Positions 37,727 through 46,930 are shown, counted from the stretch's first letter. The stretch is 64,000 nucleotides of DNA from Streptomyces toyocaensis (GCF_000725125.1 NZ_JFCB01000031.1:1-64000), one strand, 5' to 3'. Made by a program: numbers and translations. Notes: generated by a model from the sequence alone, not told the origin.

Positions 37727-38959
37727 ATGGCACTGCAGATCAACGCCACCAACCCGGAGCACCCGGCGCTCCTGTTGGAACTGCCGTGGCATCTGCCGCT
37801 GGAGGAGTGGCCCGAGAGGTACCTGGTGCCGCTGCCGCGCGGCATCTCCCGGCACGTGGTGCGCTACGCGCGCGCCGGCGAGGAGGTGATCGCGGTGAAG
37901 GAACTCGCCCAGCGGCCCGCGCTGCGCGAGTACGAGCTGCTGCGCGACCTGGACCGGATCGGCATCCCGGCGGTCGACCCGCTCGCCGTGGTCACCGGCC
38001 GCACCGACCCCGCCGGGGAGCCGCTGGAGAGCGTCCTCATCACCCGGCACCTCGGCGGTTCGATGCCCTACCGGTCGATGTTCGAGACGACGCTGCGCCC
38101 GGCGACCATGCACCGGCTGATGGACGCGCTCGCCGTGCTGCTGGTGCGGCTGCACCTGGCCGGATTCGCCTGGGGCGACTGTTCGCTGTCCAACACGCTG
38201 TTCCGGCGGGACGCGGGCGCCTACGCGGCCTACCTCGTGGACGCCGAGACCGGCGACCTGCACCCGGAGCTGAGCGTCGGCCAGCGCGAGTACGACCTCG
38301 ACCTCGCGCGGGTCAACATCAGCGGCGAGCTGCTCGACCTGGAGGCCTCCGGGGCGCTGCACCCCTCCGTCGACCCGATCGACTTCGGCACCGAGATCTG
38401 CGCCCGCTACCAGGGCCTGTGGCAGGAGCTGACCCGCACCTCCGTCTACCCTGCGGGCAAGTACCACTACATCGAGCGCCGCATCCGCCGTCTGAACGAC
38501 CTAGGATTCGACGTGGCCGAGATGCAGATCGAGCACGCCTCCCACGGCGACACGGTCACCTTCGTGCCCAAGGTCGTCGACGCCGGCCACCACCAGCGGC
38601 AGCTGCTGCGGCTGACCGGCCTGGACGCCGAGGAGAACCAGGCCCGGCGGCTGCTGAACGACCTGGAGAGCTGGATGGCCAGCCAGGACGACTACGCGCC
38701 GGGCGACCCCCTGGGCGCCCGCCCGGAGGTCCTCGCCCACCGCTGGGTGCGCGAGGTCTTCCGGCCCACCGTGCGGTCCGTGCCGCCGGAGCTGCGCGGA
38801 CCGGTGGACGCCGCGGAGATCTACCACGAGCTGCTGGAGCACCGCTGGTACCTGTCCGAGCGGGCCCAGCACGACATCGGCCTCGACACGGCCGTCGAGG
38901 ACTACATCAGGAACATCCTGCCGAAGGCGCGCGAGACGCTCCAGCCGACCGACGAGTGA
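37727..38959 (+). CDS. DUF4032 protein with lipopolysaccharide-kinase-like fold
   Basis: 410 aa. The N-terminal half has kinase-fold features (EEVIAVKELAQRPALREYELLRDLD; GFAWGDCSLSNTLFRR; YLVDAETGDLHPEL), resembling WaaP/Kdo kinases, including the loop GDCSLSN in place of HGDxxxxN and the metal Asp in VDAET. The C-terminal half (from about 230) is the DUF4032 domain, with LNDLGFDVAEMQI and HRWYLSERAQHDIGL. Function unknown; a small-molecule or protein kinase is possible. ATG 37727 lies 41 bases after the metallo-hydrolase stop. Confidence 0.82.
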   Translation: MALQINATNPEHPALLLELPWHLPLEEWPERYLVPLPRGISRHVVRYARAGEEVIAVKELAQRPALREYELLRDLDRIGIPAVDPLAVVTGRTDPAGEPLESVLITRHLGGSMPYRSMFETTLRPATMHRLMDALAVLLVRLHLAGFAWGDCSLSNTLFRRDAGAYAAYLVDAETGDLHPELSVGQREYDLDLARVNISGELLDLEASGALHPSVDPIDFGTEICARYQGLWQELTRTSVYPAGKYHYIERRIRRLNDLGFDVAEMQIEHASHGDTVTFVPKVVDAGHHQRQLLRLTGLDAEENQARRLLNDLESWMASQDDYAPGDPLGARPEVLAHRWVREVFRPTVRSVPPELRGPVDAAEIYHELLEHRWYLSERAQHDIGLDTAVEDYIRNILPKARETLQPTDE

Positions 38960-38981
38960 CCCGCGGGCGGTGCCGTCCGGA

Positions 38982-39854
38982 TCAGGCCGGCGGCACCACG
39001 GCCACGGGGCAGCCCGCGTGGTGCAGGACTCCGTGGGCCACCGAGCCGATCCGGGCGCCCACGGCCGTGCGGCGGGCGCGGCGGCCGACGACCATCAGCT
39101 GGGCGGTGCCCGCCACCGACAGCAGCACCTGGCCGGCGCTGCCCATCTCCACGTGCTCGACCACATGCACGCCGGGGTAGCGCTCCCGCCACGGCGCGAG
39201 CGCCGCCGCCAGGGCCTTCCGCTCGTACGGCTCCAGACCTCCGGCCTCGTCGAGGAGCTGGAGCGAGGCGGGGCTGTAGGCGAACACCGGCGGCAGGGTC
39301 CAGGCCCGCACGGCACGCACGGTCGCCCCGCGCCGGGAGGCGGTCTCGAAGGCGAAGGCGAGCGCGGCGGCACTGTCCTCCGGGTCGCCCTGCTGCCCGA
39401 CCACGATCTCGTGCCCGGCCACCTCGTTGGACGGCCGGTCCCCGGCCCGGACGAACACGACCGGCCGGCCCGCCCCGACGATCACCTGCTGGCCGACCGA
39501 ACCGACCAGGAAGCCCATGATCGGGCCGTGCCCGCGCGAGCCGAGGACAAGCATCTCCGCGTCGGCGGCGACCCCGGTCAGCGTCTCCACGGCGTCGCCC
39601 TCCAGGACGTCCGTCGTCACGTCCAGCTCCGGGTGACGCTCACGGACGGTGCGCGCCGCCCCACCGACCGAGTCGCGCACCCACCGCTCCTGGGTGGCTC
39701 TGTCCCCCACGTCGACCGCGTCGCCGGCCTCGAACCGCCAGGCGTGCACCACCCTGAGCGGCAGTCCCCGGCGGACCGCCTCCCTCGCCGCCCAGGTCAG
39801 CGCGGCGAGGCTCTCCTCGGTTCCGTCGATCCCTGCCGTGATCGGGCGCGTCAT
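38982..39854 (-). CDS. Universal stress protein, tandem UspA domains
   Basis: 290 aa with two UspA domains (about 1-145 and 150-290). The first has ITAGIDGTEESLAALTWAAREA and the ATP-binding GSRGHGPIMGFLVGSVGQQV; the second has VVGRRARRTAVGARIGSVAHGVLHHAGCPVAVVP, a weaker version of the nucleotide loop. Such proteins bind ATP and accompany hypoxia and stress responses in actinobacteria. Convergent with the DUF4032 gene. The 259 bases upstream of it (39855-40113) hold no gene or clear promoter that I could support. Confidence 0.9.
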   Translation of the reverse strand: MTRPITAGIDGTEESLAALTWAAREAVRRGLPLRVVHAWRFEAGDAVDVGDRATQERWVRDSVGGAARTVRERHPELDVTTDVLEGDAVETLTGVAADAEMLVLGSRGHGPIMGFLVGSVGQQVIVGAGRPVVFVRAGDRPSNEVAGHEIVVGQQGDPEDSAAALAFAFETASRRGATVRAVRAWTLPPVFAYSPASLQLLDEAGGLEPYERKALAAALAPWRERYPGVHVVEHVEMGSAGQVLLSVAGTAQLMVVGRRARRTAVGARIGSVAHGVLHHAGCPVAVVPPA

Positions 39855-40113
39855 GCGGTTCCTCCCGGTGCTCGTGTCCAGTGCGCGGGGTCCAGTCTTC
39901 CCTACGCCCCCGCACGGCTCCGACGTGGGAGCAGGCAGGGGTGGACGCCGCCGTGGCCGCACCTCGGCTTCCGGCCCGAGGGCCCGCGGGCGGACCGTGT
40001 CGCCGGCCCGCTGGGCGGCCGGGTCCGGACGCGGGAACCCGCGCCTCCCGCCCGTCACCGACCGGACACACCCCCCGCCAGGTCCGCATGCACGACGACT
40101 TCATCAGGGCGTC

Positions 40114-40403
40114 GTGAAGGGCGAGTTGGTCCCCGGCGGCGATCCGGTCCTCCCGGGCGGCGCCGTGTCCGTCCAGGTGCCCGGCCCCTTCCACGTGTCG
40201 TGACACGGTCACCGTGGACCGGACGGCGCTGCGCGCCGGCGCCACCCCGGGTCACGGTCGCGGTCGGCCCCGCCGATCCCGGCACCCCGCTCACCGCCCT
40301 GCCCACGCCCGTGCTCCGGGTCGGCGACGGCGGCCGGTCGGGCACGGACTGGACCCAGCTCTTCGGCGGCCGGCGGCCGAGCGCCTGTGCCGGCCGTACG
40401 TGA
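40114..40403 (+). pseudogene. Decayed TerD-family (tellurium-resistance-like) gene
   Basis: Three reading frames carry consecutive pieces of one protein. GTG 40114 opens GELVPGGDPVLPGG and VSVQVPGPFHVS, ending in TGA at 40201. A shifted frame then reads DTVTVDRTALRAGAT. After one extra C in a run near 40245, a third frame reads RVTVAVGPADPGTPLTALPT before stopping at 40401. From memory these are the N-terminal, central and later segments of streptomycete TerD proteins. About 40 central residues and the C-terminus are missing, so it is deleted as well as frameshifted. It lies directly upstream of an AIM24 gene, the usual companion of TerD genes. Confidence 0.55.
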
Positions 40404-40441
40404 TCCTGGCGGAGGGCCGGAGTCCGGGCGAGGATGCGCCC

Positions 40442-41119
40442 ATGAAGGGTGACCTGTTTTCCAGTCAGCACATGGTGCAGCCGGCCACGGCCTCCGGCAT
40501 GACGATCGAGAACGCCAAGTGCGTCCGCTACGCGGTCGACGGTGAGATGCTCGCCCGTCAGGGCGCGATGGTCGCCCATCGCGGCGACCTCCGGTTCGAG
40601 CGCAAGGGCCAGGGCGTGGGCGGCATGCTCAAGCGCGCGGTGACCGGCGAGGGGCTTCCCCTCATGGCGGTGCGCGGTCGGGGCGAGGCCTGGTTCGCCC
40701 ACGAGGCGCAGAACTGTTTCATCGTCGAGGTCGACCCCGGTGACGAGTTCACCGTCAACGGCCGCAACGTCCTGTGCTTCGACTCCTCGCTGTCGTACCG
40801 CATCGCGACCGTGAAGGGCGCCGGCATCACCGGCGGCGGCCTGTTCAACAGCGTCTTCACCGGGCACGGCAGACTGGGGCTGGTGTGCGACGGGAACCCG
40901 CTGGTCATCCCCGTTTCGCCGCGGTCCCCTGTCTATGTGGACACGGACGCGATCGTCGGCTGGACCGCGGGCCTGGACACCTCGCTGCACCGTTCGCAGT
41001 CGCTCGGCTCGATGCTGCGCGGCGGATCGGGTGAGGCCGTGCAGCTGATGCTGCGGGGGGAGGGACACGTCGTGGTCCGGCCCAGCGAGGCGACACCGCA
41101 CAGGGTCCAGCAGCACTGA
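40442..41119 (+). CDS. AIM24-family protein
   Basis: 225 aa. QGAMVAHRGDLRFERKGQGVGGMLKR, RGRGEAWFAHEAQNCFIVEVDPGDEFTVNGRNVLCFDSSL and GLFNSVFTGHGRLGLVCDG are standard AIM24 (TIGR00266-like) segments, a beta-rich fold of unknown function named after a yeast mitochondrial protein. In Streptomyces these genes cluster with TerD genes; here the neighbour is only a TerD remnant. ATG 40442 is supported by the conserved N-terminus; the ribosome-binding site is GCGAGGATGCGCCC, moderate. Confidence 0.85.
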   Translation: MKGDLFSSQHMVQPATASGMTIENAKCVRYAVDGEMLARQGAMVAHRGDLRFERKGQGVGGMLKRAVTGEGLPLMAVRGRGEAWFAHEAQNCFIVEVDPGDEFTVNGRNVLCFDSSLSYRIATVKGAGITGGGLFNSVFTGHGRLGLVCDGNPLVIPVSPRSPVYVDTDAIVGWTAGLDTSLHRSQSLGSMLRGGSGEAVQLMLRGEGHVVVRPSEATPHRVQQH

Positions 41120-41199
41120 ACGTCGTTGACCCCGGCCGCCCCGCGCGTCAGGGTGGATCACGGCGCGGATCACCGCCCCGCGCCGGAAGGGTGGCAGTC

Positions 41200-42159
41200 G
41201 TGATCGGGATCACCGACATCGAGACCGCGGCCGGGCGGATCGCCGGGCACGTGGTGCGGACGCCGACCGTGCCGAGCCCCGGGCTGTCGGCGCTGCTGGG
41301 CGCCCCGGTCACGGCGAAGCTGGAGCTGCTGCAGCGCACCGGTTCGTTCAAGGTGCGGGGCGCGGCGGCCAAGCTGCTGTCGCTGAGCGAGGCCGAGCGG
41401 GCCGCCGGGGTCGTGGCGGTGAGCGGCGGCAACCACGGGATCGCGCTGGCGGTCATGGCCGCCGCCCTGGACGTGAAGGCCACGGTGGTGATGCCGCGTT
41501 CGGCGCCCGTCCGGGCCGTGGAGATCGCGGAGTCCGCGGGCGCCTCGGTGCACGTGACCGACGACATGGACGGCGCCTTCGCCCTCATGACGCGGCTCCA
41601 GCAGGAAGGGCTGACCCTGGTGCATCCCTTCGACGACCCGGTGGTGATCGCCGGCCAGGGGACCGTGGGGCTGGAGTTCGCCGCGGACGCCGGGGAACTC
41701 ACGGACGTACTGGTGAGCATCGGGGGCGGCGGACTGATCGCCGGTGTCGCGGCGGCGCTGTCGGCGCTGCGGCCCGGGGTGCGCGTCTGGGGTGTGGAGA
41801 CCGAGGGTGCGCAGGCGATGTCCGAGGCGCTGGCGGCCGGCGGCCCGGTGCCGGTGGGGCTGACCTCGATCGTCTCCACGCTCAGCGCCCCCGCGGTGTC
41901 CCGGCTCACGTACCGGCACGTCTCGGAGCTGGTCACCGAGGTGCTGGTGGTGCCGGACCGGGAAGCGGTGCGGGGTTCCCTCGAGCTCGCGGACCACGCC
42001 AAGGTGTGGGCGGAGCCGGCCGCCGGCTGTCTGCTGCCCGCCGCGCGGCGGGTGCTGGACCGGGTCGGCGAGGGGGCCCGGCTCGGTCTGGTGGTCTGCG
42101 GCGGCAACGCCACCACCGGCGACATGATCGCCTGGACGGAGCACTTCGGACTTCGCTGA
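41200..42159 (+). CDS. PLP-dependent threonine/serine dehydratase-family protein
   Basis: 319 aa. Fold-type II PLP enzyme: LELLQRTGSFKVRGA contains the Schiff-base lysine, VVAVSGGNHGIALAVMAAAL is the substrate-binding loop, and SIGGGGLIAGVAAAL is the phosphate-binding glycine loop. It lacks the ACT regulatory domain, so it is of the catabolic or serine-racemase-like kind. GGAAGG is abutting GTG 41191 but nine bases before GTG 41200, which I therefore prefer. It stands alone between the AIM24 gene and the pseudokinase gene. Confidence 0.85.
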   Translation: MIGITDIETAAGRIAGHVVRTPTVPSPGLSALLGAPVTAKLELLQRTGSFKVRGAAAKLLSLSEAERAAGVVAVSGGNHGIALAVMAAALDVKATVVMPRSAPVRAVEIAESAGASVHVTDDMDGAFALMTRLQQEGLTLVHPFDDPVVIAGQGTVGLEFAADAGELTDVLVSIGGGGLIAGVAAALSALRPGVRVWGVETEGAQAMSEALAAGGPVPVGLTSIVSTLSAPAVSRLTYRHVSELVTEVLVVPDREAVRGSLELADHAKVWAEPAAGCLLPAARRVLDRVGEGARLGLVVCGGNATTGDMIAWTEHFGLR

Positions 42160-42238
42160 TCCCTCCGTTGAACGGACCCCGCCCGCTCCCCCGTACCACT
42201 GGGGACAGCGGGATCCAGCGGTTCGACGAGGGATGGCC

Positions 42239-43876
42239 ATGGGCAGGGCGCACGTCTCCACAGACCAGCCGGTGGGCGGCCGGTACCGGCTGGTCGAGAT
42301 CACCCGTCGTGAGACCAATCTCGTCAGCTGGTACGCCGACGACCTGCAGACGGGCCGCCCCTGCCTGGTCACCCGTACCGAACTGCCGCCGGACGCCGGT
42401 GAGGCCGCCCGCCGCGCCCCCTCACGCGTCCAGCGGGCCACGGAGACCGTGGCCCGGCTGTGTCCGGGCCGGATCGCCACCGTGATCGACACGATCGGCG
42501 AGGACGACGTCCTGTGGACCGTCACCGCCTGGATCGACGGCACGCCCCTGGACGCGGTCCTCGCCGAGCAGGGCACCTTCAACCACGTGCGGGCCGCGCG
42601 CATCGCGCTGGAGCTGCTCGACGTGCTGGACGCCGCGCACGCCGAGGCCGTCACGCACGGCGAACTCAGTCCGGGCCAGGTGTTCCTGCGCGAGGACGGT
42701 CCCATCGTCGTCACCGGGTACGGCCTGGCCGGGAGCACGTCGGCGCCGCGGCTCACCGCCCCGTCGTACGCCTCCCCGGAGCAGGCCCGCGATCAGCGGA
42801 TCGGTCCCGCCGCGGACCTGTGGGCGCTCGGCGCGATCCTCTACACGATGCTCGAGGGGCGCCCGCCGTTCCGGGACCGCGGCGGGCCCGGGGCCACGCT
42901 GAGGGGGGTGGACCGGCTGCCGCTGCGCAGCCCGGTGCGGTCGGGGCCGCTCACCCGGGTCGTCCAGGGGCTGCTGCGCAAGGACGCGCGGGAGCGGCTG
43001 ACCCGCCAGGTGGTCCGGGAGGCCCTCACCCGGGTCCTGCGCGAGGACCCGGTCGCCGTCCATGCGCCCGTGCCCCGCCCCCGGCTGCGCGGCGGGTACA
43101 CCGCGGGTCTGCGCCGTGCGGGCCGGGGCCGGAGCGGGAGGACCCTGCTCCTCGGCACCTCGCTGGCCGTCGTCACGGTGGCGGTCGCGGTGCTCGCCGC
43201 GACGCGGGGACTGCCCGGCTCGGGCTCCGGCTCCGCCGCCGGCGCCCCGCCCGTGTCGGCGTCCCCTCCGGCGGGTTCCGTGCCTCCGGCATCCGCGCCG
43301 GCGGTCTCCGGGGCGCCGGGCGGCGGGCGTGCCCCGGGCGGCCGGGACGCGTCCCCGCCCTCCACCGCTCCGCCGGCGCCCGCCCCGTCCCCGTCGGGCA
43401 CCGGTGGCCTCCCGCCCGGCTACCGGACCTACCGGGCCCCGGAGGGCTTCTCCGTGGCGCTGCCCGACGGCTGGGAGCGGCTGGACACCTCACGCGCCTC
43501 CGGCCCGGCCTACCGCGTGACCTTCGGCGCCGAGGGGGATCCGCGCACCCTCGCGGTCACCTACAGCGAGCGCGTGGGGACGGACGCCGTCGCCGTGTGG
43601 CGGGACGACGTGGAGCCGCCGCTGGAGCGGTCCGGCGGCTACGAGCGCATCGGCGCGATCGTGGCGAGGACCTACCAGGGACGCGAGGCCGCCGACATGG
43701 AGTGGTACACCGAGAGCGACGGCACCCGGCTGCGCACCTTCGGCCGCGGCTTCCTCCTGGGCGGCGGACGCGGCTTCTCACTGCGCTGGACGACCCCCGC
43801 CGCCGGCTGGGAGGAACCCGCGAGCCGTGAGGCGTTACGGACCTTCCTGCGGACGTTCCGTCCGGGCACGGGCTGA
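42239..43876 (+). CDS. Membrane-anchored protein kinase-like protein, catalytically degenerate
   Basis: 545 aa. Residues 15-290 follow the bacterial Ser/Thr kinase fold (GGRYRLVEITRRE; DLWALGAILYTMLEGRPPF). The catalytic loop reads THGELSPGQVFL (H140, E142 instead of Asp), DFG is replaced by GYG, and the VAIK lysine is absent (PCLVTRTEL), so it is probably a pseudokinase. One membrane helix lies at about 302-323, then a Pro/Ala/Ser-rich linker and an extracellular globular domain (about 400-545; YRAPEGFSVALPDGWERLD). GAGGG six bases before ATG 42239 decides the start over ATG 42233. Its 3' end overlaps the convergent serine-hydrolase gene by 42 bases. Confidence 0.85.
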   Translation: MGRAHVSTDQPVGGRYRLVEITRRETNLVSWYADDLQTGRPCLVTRTELPPDAGEAARRAPSRVQRATETVARLCPGRIATVIDTIGEDDVLWTVTAWIDGTPLDAVLAEQGTFNHVRAARIALELLDVLDAAHAEAVTHGELSPGQVFLREDGPIVVTGYGLAGSTSAPRLTAPSYASPEQARDQRIGPAADLWALGAILYTMLEGRPPFRDRGGPGATLRGVDRLPLRSPVRSGPLTRVVQGLLRKDARERLTRQVVREALTRVLREDPVAVHAPVPRPRLRGGYTAGLRRAGRGRSGRTLLLGTSLAVVTVAVAVLAATRGLPGSGSGSAAGAPPVSASPPAGSVPPASAPAVSGAPGGGRAPGGRDASPPSTAPPAPAPSPSGTGGLPPGYRTYRAPEGFSVALPDGWERLDTSRASGPAYRVTFGAEGDPRTLAVTYSERVGTDAVAVWRDDVEPPLERSGGYERIGAIVARTYQGREAADMEWYTESDGTRLRTFGRGFLLGGGRGFSLRWTTPAAGWEEPASREALRTFLRTFRPGTG

Positions 43877-45310
43877 GCCGCGCGGGGCACGCAGCCTGCC
43901 CAGCGGCCACTCGTTCAGCGGGCGGGTGAGCCAGCGGGCCCGGAAGGTACGGTCGGCCAGGGAGCACACGACCCTCAGACGGTGCGGCGTCTCCAGGAAC
44001 ACCACGTCCACGGTGAGGGTGCCGCCGGCCGGGCCGCCGCTCACGGCGACCGGGACGGGCTGCTCGGTGACGGTCCACCCCTGTCCGTCGAACCGCGCCT
44101 CGAACGGCTCGCCGTCCTCCGTGAGGCGCAGGACCCAGCCGCCGGCATCCGCCCTGACCTCGGCCGCGGTCAGTTTCGGCTGGTCGGCGCAGACCCCGCC
44201 CTCCGGGGTGAACTCGGCGCCCGCCCAGTCACCGGCTCCGTGCGTGGGCAGGGGGCCGCCGCCGGCCGGGGGCAGGGCGAGCCCGTCGAGGCGCTCGCGC
44301 AGGGCGGTGTCCGCGTCCCCCCGGCCGGGCAGCGGCGCGGCGTGGAAGGCCGGCAGGAGGTGCCGCCAGACAAGGTCGAGGTACTCCTGCATCTGCTCGG
44401 TGGCCGTCGTCGCGGCGATCACCGCGTCGTGCTCGGGCAGGACGAGGCAGAACTGCCCGTACGCCCCGTCGCCACGGTACCCGTGCCGGGAGATCCAGAA
44501 CTGGTGTCCGTAGCCGCGGTCCCAGTCCCGCCGGTCCCCCTCCCCCATGGCGCCGGCGGTCGGTAGGTGCGGGCGGGAGGCGCGGGCGACCCAGCCCTCG
44601 GGCAGCAGCCGCTCGCCCTGCCGGACCCCGTCGTCCAGATAGAGCTGGCCGAGGCGCGCGACGGCGTCGGTCGTGGCGTGCAGTCCGCTGAAGCCGATCT
44701 CACGCCCGGTGCGGTCCCGCTGCCACACCGTCGCGCCGATGCCCAGCGGGTCGAACAGCCGGGGGCGCAGATAGTCGGTGAGCGTCTGCCCGGTGACCCG
44801 CTGCACGATCGCGCCGAGCGTGTACGTGCACGGCTGGTTGTACGCGAAGACGGTGCCCGGGTCGCGCTGCGGCGGCTGCAGCAGGAACCCGCGCACCGGC
44901 TCGGCGGGGTCGGCGCCGAAGGCCGCGTCGACGGTCTCGCCCTCGTGGCCGCTGGCCATCGACGCCACGTGCCGGACCAGCATCGCCCGGCTGCGCGGGT
45001 CGGTGATGTCGGCCTCGAACTCCGGGAAGTACGACAGCACCGGGGCGTCGAAGTCGATCAGTCCCTCGCCCTCGGCGAGAGCGGCGGCGGTCGCGGTGAA
45101 GCTCTTGCTGAGCGAGTACAGCAGGTGCGGGCGCCGCTCGGTGTACGGCGCCCACCAGCCGGAGGCGACGAGCCGGCCGTGGCGCAGGATCATCAGGCTG
45201 TGCGGCTCGATGCCGGGGGCCGCCTCGAGGGCGTCGAGGAAGGCGTGGACGCCGGACGCGTCGACTCCCTGGGCGGCGGGGGTGGAGGCGGGCAGGGCGT
45301 GGGCAGTCAT
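43835..45310 (-). CDS. Serine hydrolase, beta-lactamase/esterase (class C) family
   Basis: 491 aa, no signal peptide. The nucleophile motif SxxK is YSLSKSFTATAAAL (about residue 70), followed by the Tyr motif AYNQPCTYTLG and the late GYGHQFWISRHG. Residues 1-370 are the catalytic domain; the last 120 form a beta-rich C-terminal domain of the lipocalin-like kind often fused to these enzymes. Likely an esterase or peptidase; substrate unknown. ATG 45310 is 72 bases from the divergent LLM gene. Confidence 0.87.
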   Translation of the reverse strand: MTAHALPASTPAAQGVDASGVHAFLDALEAAPGIEPHSLMILRHGRLVASGWWAPYTERRPHLLYSLSKSFTATAAALAEGEGLIDFDAPVLSYFPEFEADITDPRSRAMLVRHVASMASGHEGETVDAAFGADPAEPVRGFLLQPPQRDPGTVFAYNQPCTYTLGAIVQRVTGQTLTDYLRPRLFDPLGIGATVWQRDRTGREIGFSGLHATTDAVARLGQLYLDDGVRQGERLLPEGWVARASRPHLPTAGAMGEGDRRDWDRGYGHQFWISRHGYRGDGAYGQFCLVLPEHDAVIAATTATEQMQEYLDLVWRHLLPAFHAAPLPGRGDADTALRERLDGLALPPAGGGPLPTHGAGDWAGAEFTPEGGVCADQPKLTAAEVRADAGGWVLRLTEDGEPFEARFDGQGWTVTEQPVPVAVSGGPAGGTLTVDVVFLETPHRLRVVCSLADRTFRARWLTRPLNEWPLGRLRAPRGSARARTERPQEGP

Positions 45311-45382
45311 GGGGCCATCCTGCCCGGGTGGCATGCGGGTGATCCGTCGTTTTCCCCTGCCGTGCCCGGGGACCCGGGCGGC

Positions 45383-46354
45383 ATGGTGCGAATCGGATAC
45401 ACGATGATGACCGAGCAGGCCGGGCCCCGTGAGCTGGTCGCGCACGTGGTGCGGGCGGAGGAGGCGGGCTTCGACTTCTCGGTCACCTCGGACCACTACT
45501 TCCCGTGGCTGGCGTCGCAGGGTCACTCGCCGTACGCCTGGAGCGTGCTGGGCGCCGCCGCGCAGGCCACCTCGCGCATTCCGCTGATGACGTACGTGAC
45601 CTGCCCGACGTTCCGCTACCACCCGGCGGTGGTGGCGCAGAAGGCGGCGACGGTGCAGCTGCTGTCCGAGGGCCGGTTCCGGCTGGGGCTCGGTTCGGGC
45701 GAGAACCTCAACGAGCACGTGGTGGGCGGCGGCTGGCCGTCCGTGGACGTGCGGCACGAGATGCTCGAGGAGGCGGTGGAGATCATCCGCGCCCTGTTCG
45801 GGGGCGGGCACGTGAACCACCGGGGCACCCACTTCGACGTCGAGTCGGCCCGGCTGTGGGACGTGCCGGACGAGCCGCCGCCGATCGGCATCGCGGTGTC
45901 CGGGAAGCGGTCGTGCGCCCTGGCGGGCAGGCTCGCCGACCTGGTGATCGCCACCGAGCCGGAGGCGGAGCTGCTCGACGCCTTCGACCGGCACGGCGGG
46001 CAGGGCAAGCCGCGGGTGGGGCAGCTGCCGGTGTGCTACGACCCCGACCGGGACGCGGCCGTGGCACGCGCCCACGACCAGTTCCGCTGGTTCGGCAACG
46101 GCTGGAAGGTGAACTCCGAGCTGCCGCACCCGGCCTCCTTCGCCATGGCGACACAGTTCGTCCGCCCGGAGGACGTCGCCGGGTCCGTCCCGTGCGGCAG
46201 CGACCCGGCGGACTTCGTCGAGGCCGTCCGCCCCTACGCCGAGGCGGGCTTCACCGAGATCGCCCTCGTGCAGATCGGCGGCGAGTCGCAGCCGCAGTAC
46301 CTGGACTGGTCGGAGAAGACGCTGCTGCCGGCGCTGCGGGACGCGTTCGGCTGA
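45383..46354 (+). CDS. LLM-class F420-dependent oxidoreductase (TIGR03557 type)
   Basis: 323 aa. VRIGYTMMTEQAGPRELVAHVVRAEEAGFDFSVTSDHYFPWL at the N-terminus and RFRLGLGSGENLNEHVVG in the middle are signatures of the TIGR03557 F420 family (luciferase-like barrel), related to F420-dependent glucose-6-phosphate dehydrogenase. The role is redox conversion of an unknown substrate with coenzyme F420. ATG 45383 and GTG 45386 are alternative starts with little to separate them. Confidence 0.87.
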   Translation: MVRIGYTMMTEQAGPRELVAHVVRAEEAGFDFSVTSDHYFPWLASQGHSPYAWSVLGAAAQATSRIPLMTYVTCPTFRYHPAVVAQKAATVQLLSEGRFRLGLGSGENLNEHVVGGGWPSVDVRHEMLEEAVEIIRALFGGGHVNHRGTHFDVESARLWDVPDEPPPIGIAVSGKRSCALAGRLADLVIATEPEAELLDAFDRHGGQGKPRVGQLPVCYDPDRDAAVARAHDQFRWFGNGWKVNSELPHPASFAMATQFVRPEDVAGSVPCGSDPADFVEAVRPYAEAGFTEIALVQIGGESQPQYLDWSEKTLLPALRDAFG

Positions 46355-46398
46355 CATCGGCAGCGGCCCGGGGCACGATGTTTCACCCGTCGGGCCGA

Positions 46399-46422
46399 GC
46401 ATCTTACGCGGATGCGGGGTAC
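46399..46422 (+). promoter_or_regulatory. SigB-type promoter of the SsgA-like gene
   Basis: GCAT-N14-GGGTAC, 39 bases upstream of the GTG start at 46462, same -35 and -10 words as the stressosome promoter. Confidence 0.6.
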
Positions 46423-46461
46423 TAGAGGGCTTTACGTCGGTGACTTCCCGGAGGCCTTCTC

Positions 46462-46887
46462 GTGAACTCGTTCGTGCACAAGACCCTGGTGGTGGAGCTC
46501 CAGGCGGGCGTCACGGACCGCTTCCCCGTGCTCGCCCACCTGAGCTACGACCCGTCCGACCCGTTCGCCGTCACCGTCGTCTTCAGCCACGACGGCCGGG
46601 TGCTCGCCCGCTGGCAGCTGGACCGCGAGATGGTCACCGACGGTCTCACGCGCCCCGTGGGGATCGGGGACGTGCGGCTGCGCCCGGAGTCGCGAGGGGT
46701 GGGCAGGGAGCTGCGGATGGAGTTCCTCGGTGAGGCGCACGCCGACGGCGGCCGGCACCACGCGGTGGTGTTCGCGTGGGCCGAGGCGGTCGGCGAGTTC
46801 CTGCACGAGACCCGCCGGGTGGTCGCGCCGGGGACCGAGGAGGTCCACGTGGACGACTTCCTCGCGGACGTTCTCGCGGGGAGCTGA
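46462..46887 (+). CDS. SsgA-like sporulation/cell-division protein (SALP)
   Basis: 141 aa. LAHLSYDPSDPFAVTVVFSHDG, WQLDREMVTDGLTRPVGIGDVRLRP and LHETRRVVAPGTEEVHVDDFL are the family core. SALPs (SsgA-G) steer septum placement, FtsZ recruitment and spore-wall events; which member this is cannot be told by eye. GTG 46462 follows GAGGCCTTCTC, a modest ribosome-binding site. A SigB-type promoter candidate upstream links it to stress or developmental sigma control. Convergent with the DUF6328 gene through a strong hairpin. Confidence 0.9.
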   Translation: MNSFVHKTLVVELQAGVTDRFPVLAHLSYDPSDPFAVTVVFSHDGRVLARWQLDREMVTDGLTRPVGIGDVRLRPESRGVGRELRMEFLGEAHADGGRHHAVVFAWAEAVGEFLHETRRVVAPGTEEVHVDDFLADVLAGS

Positions 46888-46893
46888 GCCGCG

Positions 46894-46924
46894 GGGCGCG
46901 CGGGGCCGGGGGCCTCGCGCGCCC
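46894..46924. terminator. Bidirectional hairpin between SALP and DUF6328 genes
   Basis: GGGCGCGCG / CGCGCGCCC, nine paired bases, with GGCC pairs inside the 13-base loop. No U-tract. It sits in the 43-base gap between convergent stops. Confidence 0.55.
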
Positions 46925-46930
46925 TCGCCG

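Noticed and set aside
39855..40113. Gap between the USP gene and the TerD remnant
   Set aside because: Neither strand shows a coding pattern, hairpin or promoter that I could defend.
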